Source: Sediminibacterium sp.
GTDB lineage: Bacteria; Bacteroidota; Bacteroidia; Chitinophagales; Chitinophagaceae
Direction: 5' to 3'
DNA: 13,217 nt
NCBI GenBank assembly: GCA_023263235.1
Contig: JALQXE010000030.1
Coordinates: 1-13,217, forward strand
Part shown: positions 6,639 to 13,217 of the stretch, piece by piece
Position numbering within the stretch: position 1 is the stretch's first letter
How the letters are laid out: each line of letters begins with the position of its first letter
Made by a program: the position numbers and the translations under genes
The notes under the pieces: model-generated
What the model saw: only the letters and a program-made list of their open reading frames with translations
Database searches by the model: none
Told to the model about the DNA's origin: nothing

Positions 6639-7979
6639 TTATAATTCTTTTACAGAATTTTTAAATTGACGACCTCTGTCCTCATAATTTTTAAATAAGT
6701 CAAAGCTTGCACAAGCTGGACTTAACAATACTACATCTCCTTTTTCAGCTAACTTAAAGGATTCTGTAACTGCTTTTTTAGCACTATCTGCTTCAACAAT
6801 TACAGGCACTAAGTCCTTAAAGAATTCTTTAATTTTTGCATTATCAGTTCCCATGCAAACAATTGCTTTTACTTTTTCTTTAACCAATTCAGCAATTAAT
6901 GAATAATCATTTCCTTTATCAATGCCTCCTAAAACAAGAACCGTTTTCTTTTGCATACTTTCTAATGCATACCAAGTACTATTTACATTGGTAGCCTTGC
7001 TGTCGTTAATAAAATCAACGCCACGAACAGTTGCAACAAATTCCATTCTGTGTTCTAAGTTGTGGAAATTGCTTACCGCTTCGCGAATTTTTTCTTTGCG
7101 GATACCTAGTGTTGTAGCAGCGATGCTGGCAGCCATGGTGTTATAAGCATTGTGTTTGCCTTTTAAAGCAAAATCATAAATACTCATGGATACGCGTTCT
7201 TCTTGGATTTTTAACATCATTTGTTCGTTTTTGATGTAGCCTCCTTTTTTTACTTCTTGTTTCATAGAAAATGGTAGTGGGTTAGTATTATAGGTTAGTA
7301 GTGCTAAATGTTTTACAATTACTTCGTCGTCGATACAATAAATGAAGCAATCTGTTTCAGTTTGATTTTCAATAATTCTAAATTTGCTCTTTACATATTT
7401 TTCAAATTCGTAATTGTATCTGTCTAAATGATCCTCGGTAATATTTAATAAAATGGCTATATCAGGTTTAAAAAAATGAATATCATCCAATTGAAAAGAA
7501 CTTACTTCAATTACATACAACGCTTTGGGATCCTGGGCAATTTGTCTTGCAAAAGAAAATCCGATATTTCCTACCATTGCAGCATCCTTTTCAGCTACTT
7601 GGCAAATGTGATACAATAATGAGGTTGTAGTGGTTTTACCATTACTTCCTGTGATGGCAGCAATTTTTGCATTCCCTTTATAGCGATAACCAAATTCTAT
7701 TTCACTCATCACTGGAATTCCTTTTGCACGTATCGCTTTTACCAATTCATTCTTTTCAGGTATTCCAGGACTTTTCATTACCTCATCAGCGGCTAAAATG
7801 CGTTCAACATCATGCGAACCCGATTCAAATTCTATATGTTGATCTTCTAATTCCTTTTTAAAATTTGGTTTTATTGCACTAGCATCAGACACAAATACAT
7901 CATATCCCTTTTGCTTTGCCAATAAAGCAGTTCCTATTCCGCTTTCACCTGCCCCCAATATGACTAATTTTTTTGCCAA
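6639..7979 (-). CDS. murD: UDP-MurNAc-L-Ala--D-glutamate ligase MurD (TTG start)
   Basis: MurD is a cytoplasmic ATP-dependent ligase adding D-Glu to UDP-MurNAc-L-Ala. The 446-residue product shows the UDP-binding loop LVILGAGESGIGTA (5-18), the P-loop ITGSNGKTTTTSL (109-121), EVSSFQLD (158-165), LNITEDHLDRY (178-188), the probable carbamylated Lys region YVKSKFR (195-201), HNAYN (276-280) and FINDSKATN (323-331). The start codon is TTG at 7979-7977. The codon two before it is the in-frame TAA of mraY (7985-7983), so no earlier start exists. The next Met is residue 68, past the conserved glycine loop. TTG is therefore the only start that keeps the first domain. This may lower its translation relative to its neighbours, which is inference. 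Confidence 0.95.
   Translation of the reverse strand: MAKKLVILGAGESGIGTALLAKQKGYDVFVSDASAIKPNFKKELEDQHIEFESGSHDVERILAADEVMKSPGIPEKNELVKAIRAKGIPVMSEIEFGYRYKGNAKIAAITGSNGKTTTTSLLYHICQVAEKDAAMVGNIGFSFARQIAQDPKALYVIEVSSFQLDDIHFFKPDIAILLNITEDHLDRYNYEFEKYVKSKFRIIENQTETDCFIYCIDDEVIVKHLALLTYNTNPLPFSMKQEVKKGGYIKNEQMMLKIQEERVSMSIYDFALKGKHNAYNTMAASIAATTLGIRKEKIREAVSNFHNLEHRMEFVATVRGVDFINDSKATNVNSTWYALESMQKKTVLVLGGIDKGNDYSLIAELVKEKVKAIVCMGTDNAKIKEFFKDLVPVIVEADSAKKAVTESFKLAEKGDVVLLSPACASFDLFKNYEDRGRQFKNSVKEL
7977..7979 (-). promoter_or_regulatory. TTG initiation codon of murD, 3 bases after the mraY stop
   Basis: The minus strand reads GCG ATA AAC CTTG around the junction, giving mraY stop TAA, one ACC triplet and then TTG GCA AAA AAA. 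murD is thus in the same reading frame as mraY, and the mraY stop prevents any longer form. Every other gene with a visible start in the window uses ATG. Ribosomes ending mraY probably restart here, which is inference. Confidence 0.85.
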
Positions 7980-7982
7980 GGT

Positions 7983-9299
7983 TTATCGCGTTTTTAGGGT
8001 TAAAATAGAAGCTACTACTAGCAAAATGGTAACAATCCAAAAACGCACTGCGATTTTGCTTTCATGAAAACCTTTCTTTTGATAATGATGGTGCAGAGGA
8101 CTCATTAAAAATACGCGTCGTCCTTCCCCATATTTTTTCTTAGTATATTTGAAATAACTTACTTGTATAATTACACTTAAGTTTTCTACTAAAAACACAC
8201 CACAGAAAATAGGAATCAATAATTCTTTTCTAACAATAATGGCTAAGGAAGCAATAATTCCGCCTAAAGCTAAACTTCCAGTGTCACCCATGAAAACTTG
8301 TGCTGGATATGCGTTGTACCATAAAAATCCTATACAACCTCCTACAAAAGCTCCCACAAAAATGGAAAGCTCTCCTAAATTTGGAATGTACATCACGTTT
8401 AAATAATCGGCAAACACATAGTTACCACTTACATAAACAAATATGCCTAATGCGGCTCCTATAATTGCACTTACACCTGCCGCCAATCCATCTAAACCAT
8501 CGGTAATATTAGCGCCATTAGAAACTGCAGTAATTATAAAAGTAACTACAAGAATATATACAATCCATGTAAATTTTTCAGCACCAGGACCTGCCCAACT
8601 TAATAATTTGGAATAGTTAAACTCATGATTTTTAACAAAGGGAATAGTTGTAATTGGTGTTTTAACTTTTACAAATCTTCTTTCTACCCCGTTAATATTT
8701 CTTACAATAATATTTGAATCTTTCGCAATGCGCTCTCCTTTTTGTAAACTCGCAGACACCACTGTATTGGCAATGATTTCTCTTTCAACAGTAACTGCAT
8801 TGCTAAAATATAAGGTAACACCAATAATTATTCCCAAACCAATTTGTCCAATAATTTTTGAAACACCTGCTAAGCCATCGCTATCTTGCTTTTTATAGGC
8901 CTCACCTTTATTTTGCGCTTGCTTACGGGCCCTAATTTTAAAATAATCATCAACAAATCCAATCACACCCAACCATAGGGTGCATAAAATCATTAAACGG
9001 ATATACACTTTATCCAAATTTGCAAAAAGTAGCGTTGGAATTAAAACACTCAATAAAATAATAATGCCTCCCATTGTTGGTGTTCCTTTCTTTTGTTGCT
9101 CTCCAGCCAATCCCAGCTCTCTTACTGTTTCACCAATTTGTTTCTTTTGTAAAAATAAAATGAGCTTCTTTCCAAAAACAGTTGCAATAAATAAAGACAA
9201 TAAAATGGCCATTGCAATACGAGAGGTTAAGAACTGAAATACACCAAGTCCTGGTACATGAAAGTTTTTATCCAACCACGAAAACAAATGATACAACAT
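7983..9299 (-). CDS. mraY: Phospho-MurNAc-pentapeptide-transferase MraY
   Basis: MraY is a polytopic membrane enzyme that transfers phospho-MurNAc-pentapeptide from UDP to undecaprenyl phosphate, giving lipid I. The 438-residue protein has [10 protein letters not shown] (71-80), the FVDDYFK Asp pair (117-118), [16 protein letters not shown] (260-275), [12 protein letters not shown] (336-347) and [12 protein letters not shown] (400-411), all diagnostic. It is about 80 residues longer than E. coli MraY (360). The excess lies at about 168-240, between two membrane segments and containing [24 protein letters not shown] hydrophilic sequence. Such an insert is known to me from Bacteroidota MraY, and topology suggests it faces the periplasm. 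The ATG is 6 bases after the murE stop. The insert replaces none of the catalytic motifs. Confidence 0.97.
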   Translation of the reverse strand: MLYHLFSWLDKNFHVPGLGVFQFLTSRIAMAILLSLFIATVFGKKLILFLQKKQIGETVRELGLAGEQQKKGTPTMGGIIILLSVLIPTLLFANLDKVYIRLMILCTLWLGVIGFVDDYFKIRARKQAQNKGEAYKKQDSDGLAGVSKIIGQIGLGIIIGVTLYFSNAVTVEREIIANTVVSASLQKGERIAKDSNIIVRNINGVERRFVKVKTPITTIPFVKNHEFNYSKLLSWAGPGAEKFTWIVYILVVTFIITAVSNGANITDGLDGLAAGVSAIIGAALGIFVYVSGNYVFADYLNVMYIPNLGELSIFVGAFVGGCIGFLWYNAYPAQVFMGDTGSLALGGIIASLAIIVRKELLIPIFCGVFLVENLSVIIQVSYFKYTKKKYGEGRRVFLMSPLHHHYQKKGFHESKIAVRFWIVTILLVVASILTLKTR

Positions 9300-9305
9300 A
9301 TGAAT

Positions 9306-10769
9306 TTATTTAGCTAGTTCTTTAAATAATAGATCTAATTCCTCTTTGTCATCAAAATGTGATTTAACTCCTTTTATTTCTTGGTACTTTTCATGCCCCT
9401 TTCCGGCCACTAAAACAATATCTCCTGGCTTCGCAAAGCTGATAGCAGCTTTAATAGCTTCTCTACGATCAACAATTTTGATATACTTTCTTTTTGCAGC
9501 ACTTGACAATCCTTGTTCCATGTCCGTTAAAATATCATTAGGATCTTCGGAACGCGGGTTATCACTTGTCAAAAAAACCCTTGTACTCAAGTCACATGCA
9601 ACCTGCGCCATTATAGGGCGCTTTGACTTGTCTCTGTCTCCGCCACATCCAACAACTGTAATCACATCTTCATCTCCTTTTCTTAACTTGGCTATTGTGG
9701 TTAAAACATTTTCTAAAGCATCGGGCGTATGTGCATAATCTACTATACCAATGATATTTTGAGCACTTATTACATAATCAAATCTTCCCTCTGCTCCCGT
9801 TAAAGCGCTTAAAGTGATTAACACTTTTTCAGAAGCCACGCCTAATTGAACTGCTATTGCATATACTGCTAAAAAATTATAGGCATTAAACGTTCCAATT
9901 AATCTACAATGAACTTCTTTATCATTTACCAGCATTACCAATCCCGTTAACTGGTTTTCTAAAATTTTACCTTTATAATTTGCAGGAGCATGTAAGGCAT
10001 AGGTAATTTTTTTTGCCTTCGTATGCAACAACATTTTTGCGCCATTTTTATCATCTAAATTTGAAACTGCAAATGCTGTAGAAGGCATTACATCAAAAAA
10101 TGCTTTTTTGGCTTCTACATAAGCTTCAAATGTTTTATGGTAGTCTAAATGGTCTAAAGTAAGATTGGTAAAAGCACCCCCTGTAAACTGCAACCCTGTA
10201 ATTCTATGTTGATGAATAGCATGGCTACTACATTCCATAAAAACATGCGTACAGCCGGCTTGTACCATTTGATCTAATAATGCATTTAGTTGAATTGCAT
10301 CTGGCGTTGTATGCGTAGATGGAATAATGGTTTCGCCTATTTGGTTTTGTACAGTACTCACCAATCCACAATGATATCCTAATGCAGAAAATAATTTAAA
10401 TAATAAAGTAGCTACAGTTGTTTTTCCATTTGTACCTGTAACACCAACTAATTTTACTTTAAGTGAAGGTTCATTATAAAATTGGTGTGCCATGATTGCC
10501 ACTGCTTCTGATGCATTGGCCACAACCAAATAATTAATATTTTCTCTGGTGGTTGTTGGTAAATGCTCGCATACAATTACAGTTGCTCCTTTTTCGATTG
10601 CTATGTCTATAAAATCATGCCCATCTGCTTGCGCGCCTTTGATAGCAACAAAAACACCGTTTGAACTTACTTTTCTAGAATCTATTTGAATACCAGACAC
10701 CTGTACTTGGGTACTGCCCACTACTTCTCTTAATGAAACTCCAAATAATATAGATTGTAAGTCCTTCAT
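9306..10769 (-). CDS. murE: UDP-MurNAc-tripeptide synthetase MurE (meso-DAP adding)
   Basis: MurE is a cytoplasmic ligase that adds the third residue of the stem peptide. The 487-residue protein shows GIQIDSRKVSSNGVFVAIKG (26-45, uridine-binding domain), the P-loop VGVTGTNGKTTVA (108-120), TTPDA (154-158), ECSSHAIHQHR (179-189), NLTLDHLDYH (202-211), the likely carbamylated Lys in VEAKKAFFD (218-226), YAHTPDALE (345-353) and TSDNPRSEDP (401-410). The DNPR motif (403-406) marks meso-diaminopimelate rather than L-lysine specificity in characterised MurE enzymes. This predicts DAP-type peptidoglycan, as expected for a Gram-negative. The start overlaps the ftsI stop as TAATG. murF, which often follows murE in other phyla, is absent, mraY coming next. 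Confidence 0.97.
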   Translation of the reverse strand: MKDLQSILFGVSLREVVGSTQVQVSGIQIDSRKVSSNGVFVAIKGAQADGHDFIDIAIEKGATVIVCEHLPTTTRENINYLVVANASEAVAIMAHQFYNEPSLKVKLVGVTGTNGKTTVATLLFKLFSALGYHCGLVSTVQNQIGETIIPSTHTTPDAIQLNALLDQMVQAGCTHVFMECSSHAIHQHRITGLQFTGGAFTNLTLDHLDYHKTFEAYVEAKKAFFDVMPSTAFAVSNLDDKNGAKMLLHTKAKKITYALHAPANYKGKILENQLTGLVMLVNDKEVHCRLIGTFNAYNFLAVYAIAVQLGVASEKVLITLSALTGAEGRFDYVISAQNIIGIVDYAHTPDALENVLTTIAKLRKGDEDVITVVGCGGDRDKSKRPIMAQVACDLSTRVFLTSDNPRSEDPNDILTDMEQGLSSAAKRKYIKIVDRREAIKAAISFAKPGDIVLVAGKGHEKYQEIKGVKSHFDDKEELDLLFKELAK

Positions 10770-12877
10770 TAATTTAGTTGAATTTGAATTTGTTGACCTT
10801 TAGCAATTGCAGCACCTTCTGCAATACTTTGAGCAGTTACCTTTCCCTTTCCAATCACTTTCACATCTAATCCATTTTTTTCGCAAATCCACAAAGCGTC
10901 TTGCAACTTCATACCTAAAATATTTGGCATTGAACCAGTGCTTAATGCAATATTTGAAGCAGCAATATTTTCGCGCGCGCCTTTAAGTTTTACCCATTCA
11001 TTATTTGAAGAAGAATCGGTGTATTTTAATCCTATATGCTTTCCAATTGTTTTTAATGTTGTTTTAGAGGTAGCGAATTCAAAACTTTGAGAATCTTTAA
11101 TCTTCACGACAGTTGGAAGCTCAATTTTATTTTGAATATAAGTGGAATACAATCTGTCAGAAATTTCTTTAAAAACCGGCCCCGCGACAGAAGCACCAAA
11201 GTGATTAGGATTATTAGGTCTGTTTATAATTATAACAGCTATTGTATATTGCGGATTGTCTGCAGGAAAATAACCTACAAAAGAGGATTGAAATTGTTTG
11301 TCTGCATAAGTAATTTTTCCATCTGCTACCAATGCCGTGCCTGTTTTACCAGCCACTTTATATAAACTTCCTGCAAATAATTTATTGGCAGTACCATTAA
11401 TACAAACACCTTCTAAAGCTGTGCGTAATTGACTGATTGTATTGGGAGATGCAATAGTGCCTGGATAAGCCATTGGGGCAATAGATCGTATGGTTCTACC
11501 TTGTTCCTTAATAGCATTTACCAAATACGGCCTCATCATAACACCGTTATTAGCCACAGCATTATATAAGGTTAATGTTTGAATGGGTGCTACACTAATA
11601 TTATAACCAAAAGCCATCCAAGGTAAAGTTGTTGCTGTCCAAGTTTTTGAACCAGGTCTATGAATGACAGGTTTACTTTCGTTACTCAAATCAATACCTG
11701 ATGTGGTATCCATTCTTAATTTTGAAAGTTGTTTAAAATAAATACTAGGATTTGGCACAAAATATTCTACTGCTGTTTTAGCCATTCCCACATTGGAACT
11801 TTCTTCAAAAGCATGAAGCAATGTTGTTTGATAAGTATTATGTACCTCAGCGTCGTTTACTGGCTTCCCTCCATAACTCCATCTTCCCCCTTCAATATTA
11901 ATTGGCTTTTGTAAACTAGCCCCATTTTCTAATGCTGCTAATAATGTAACTAATTTAAATGTTGAACCTGGCTCTCTTGCTTGTGTTGAATAATTTTCAA
12001 TCTCAGAATAGTTGCCATTGTCCAATTTTCCTAAATTAGCCATGGCCTTTATTTTACCAGTTTTAACTTCCATTACAATAGCCACGCCTTTTTCACACTT
12101 ATTTGAAATCATCATGTTACTTAACGCCTTTTCCGTAACCTCTTGAATAAACACATCAATATTGGTAACTATATCTTTTCCGGATTGTGGTGCTACAATA
12201 TATTCACCATCTTGAACAGGAATTGTTACACCACCTGCAATAGCTCGAACCAATTGTTTACCTTGTTGACCACGTAATACAGTATCATAAGAACTTTCGA
12301 GTCCAACCTGGTTTTGCTCCCTAGCCAAACCTATGGTTCTATATCCTAAATTTTGATAAGGATTTAATCTGGTGTTTTTTTCAATGGAGATTAAACCACT
12401 TTTATATCTTCCTAATTTAAATAAAGGAAAACGATTTACTGCTAAGTATTGATGGTAATCTATTTTCTTTTTAAACTCATAATTGGGTTCGTTTGCTTCA
12501 TAGGCTTTGGTTAACTCTTCTTTGTATTGAAGTGCCGTTTTGTCCTTAAATAAATAAGCCAGTGAATCACATAAGGAGTCTATTTTTTCTCTAAATATTT
12601 TGCCCTTGTTTTCATGTAATGTTTCTACCCTAAAGTCAATAAGTAAATCAAATTTGGGCATATTGGTACTTAACATTTGTCCATCATCACTATAAATAGT
12701 GCCTCTTTCAGCAGGAATGGAAATAATTCTTTGATGTAAACTGTCGCTTAAGCCTCTCCAATATTTTCCTTGTACTTGTTGAATGTAAAATGCTTTACCT
12801 AAAATAGCTATACATACACCTATAATAAGAATATAACTAAGATAAACCCTCCATAATATGTCGCGTTTTACGTCCAT
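10769..12877 (-). CDS. ftsI: Class B penicillin-binding protein FtsI (PBP3) with C-terminal PASTA
   Basis: This is a septal D,D-transpeptidase that cross-links new peptidoglycan in partnership with FtsW. The 702-residue protein has a membrane anchor at about 11-31 and the dimerisation/pedestal motif PAERGTIYSDDGQ (55-67). The transpeptidase domain carries the active-site STFK (Ser305, Lys308), SSN (360-362) and KTG (511-513). The final stretch from about 640, MPNILGMKLQDALWICEKNG onwards, has the form of a PASTA domain. E. coli FtsI (588) lacks PASTA, whereas Bacteroidota and Gram-positive PBPs often carry it. Start and stop both overlap the neighbours by one base in TAATG, a sign of coupled translation with the FtsL-like protein and MurE. 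Secure as a class B PBP; FtsI function follows from its place in the cluster. Confidence 0.95.
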   Translation of the reverse strand: MDVKRDILWRVYLSYILIIGVCIAILGKAFYIQQVQGKYWRGLSDSLHQRIISIPAERGTIYSDDGQMLSTNMPKFDLLIDFRVETLHENKGKIFREKIDSLCDSLAYLFKDKTALQYKEELTKAYEANEPNYEFKKKIDYHQYLAVNRFPLFKLGRYKSGLISIEKNTRLNPYQNLGYRTIGLAREQNQVGLESSYDTVLRGQQGKQLVRAIAGGVTIPVQDGEYIVAPQSGKDIVTNIDVFIQEVTEKALSNMMISNKCEKGVAIVMEVKTGKIKAMANLGKLDNGNYSEIENYSTQAREPGSTFKLVTLLAALENGASLQKPINIEGGRWSYGGKPVNDAEVHNTYQTTLLHAFEESSNVGMAKTAVEYFVPNPSIYFKQLSKLRMDTTSGIDLSNESKPVIHRPGSKTWTATTLPWMAFGYNISVAPIQTLTLYNAVANNGVMMRPYLVNAIKEQGRTIRSIAPMAYPGTIASPNTISQLRTALEGVCINGTANKLFAGSLYKVAGKTGTALVADGKITYADKQFQSSFVGYFPADNPQYTIAVIIINRPNNPNHFGASVAGPVFKEISDRLYSTYIQNKIELPTVVKIKDSQSFEFATSKTTLKTIGKHIGLKYTDSSSNNEWVKLKGARENIAASNIALSTGSMPNILGMKLQDALWICEKNGLDVKVIGKGKVTAQSIAEGAAIAKGQQIQIQLN

Positions 12878-13217
12878 TATTTAGCAGGTGTTTGAGTAAC
12901 TGGAATACGGTTTTCTATTGGAATATGTATCGGCATTTCTTTTGCTACTACTAAACCATAAGGCTTCAGAACATTCTCAATTTGCTCCGCTCTACCACGA
13001 CGCATCAAATCTGCCTTCAAAGTCTTGTATTCAAAATCTAATTCCTTCAAATTTTTCTGTTGTGCATTAATTGCTCTCACAGTTTTATCGGCCTGATGTC
13101 CGTTCGCTATGTATAGAATAGCGAGAAATGCCAAGAAGAGGAAGAATGGAATGTTCATAACAATCCATTGATAATTAAGAATACTTTTTAGCGCATTCTT
13201 AGGGGCTTGTTTTTCGG
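12877..13217 (-). CDS. ftsL: FtsL-like division protein, 5'-truncated by the window edge
   Basis: This is a small bitopic protein upstream of ftsI, at the place of ftsL, expected to form the divisome coiled-coil complex with FtsB and FtsQ. An ATG at 13158 exists, but the frame stays open without a stop to the window edge (first full codon at 13215). The extra 19 residues, EKQAPKNALKSILNYQWIV, look like the usual basic cytoplasmic segment leading into the membrane helix. The true start is therefore probably outside the window and the Met at 13158 internal. Visible features are the membrane helix IPFFLFLAFLAILYIANG, then a heptad-like coiled coil with ADKTVRAINAQQKNLKELDF and EYKTLKADLMRRGRAEQIEN, and a short Pro/Ile-rich tail. 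It is of the Bacteroidota FtsL-like type rather than close to E. coli FtsL. Its stop overlaps ftsI in TAATG. Confidence 0.85.
   Translation of the reverse strand, partial: EKQAPKNALKSILNYQWIVMNIPFFLFLAFLAILYIANGHQADKTVRAINAQQKNLKELDFEYKTLKADLMRRGRAEQIENVLKPYGLVVAKEMPIHIPIENRIPVTQTPAK

Noticed and set aside
9300..9305. Missing murF between murE and mraY as a deletion
   Set aside because: Junctions are clean and tight, and lack of murF, ddl and murB in the cluster is usual for Bacteroidota dcw clusters as I know them.

Overview
The window is most of a division and cell wall (dcw) cluster, with every gene on the minus strand. It reads from right to left in transcription order: ftsL-like (5' end off the window), ftsI (penicillin-binding protein with a PASTA tail), murE, mraY, murD, ftsW, murG, murC, ftsQ, ftsA, and then only the first 14 codons of ftsZ. 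The source is very probably a member of Bacteroidota, plausibly Chitinophagales. Reasons are the gene order without murF, ddl or murB, the FtsL-like protein of the 'NIPFFLFLAFLAILYIANGH' type, MraY with a large extra extracytoplasmic insert, the low G+C base composition, and A-rich leaders without clear Shine-Dalgarno sites. The genus call is inference only.

Layout: the genes from ftsL to ftsQ are packed almost without gaps. There are TAATG stop/start overlaps at ftsL/ftsI and ftsI/murE, an 8-base overlap at ftsW/murG, and gaps of 1 to 13 bases elsewhere. ftsQ to ftsA is 21 bases. The only real intergenic space is the 102 bases between ftsA and ftsZ, which carry a perfect 11-bp AT-only hairpin and a short ACTAAC-rich repeat. 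No internal promoter, RNA gene, mobile element gene or CRISPR is seen.

The genes make one pathway. MurC, MurD and MurE add L-Ala, D-Glu and the diamino acid (meso-DAP by the DNPR motif) to UDP-MurNAc. MraY and MurG build lipid I and lipid II. FtsW and FtsI polymerise and cross-link the septal wall. The FtsL-like protein and FtsQ scaffold the divisome, and FtsA tethers FtsZ to the membrane. MurF must be encoded elsewhere.

The one real anomaly is at the left end. After a recognisable FtsZ N-terminus (MIQFDLPKQKSSII) the sequence leaves ftsZ abruptly near position 130. The last 129 bases are unrelated, with no open frame across them. This is either a chimeric or mis-joined contig end, a dispersed repeat, or a genuine insertion or rearrangement in an essential gene. 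No previously undescribed system is evident; the rest is an ordinary, well-conserved housekeeping cluster. Smaller points are corrected starts for ftsL (upstream of the window), murC and ftsQ, and a TTG start for murD.
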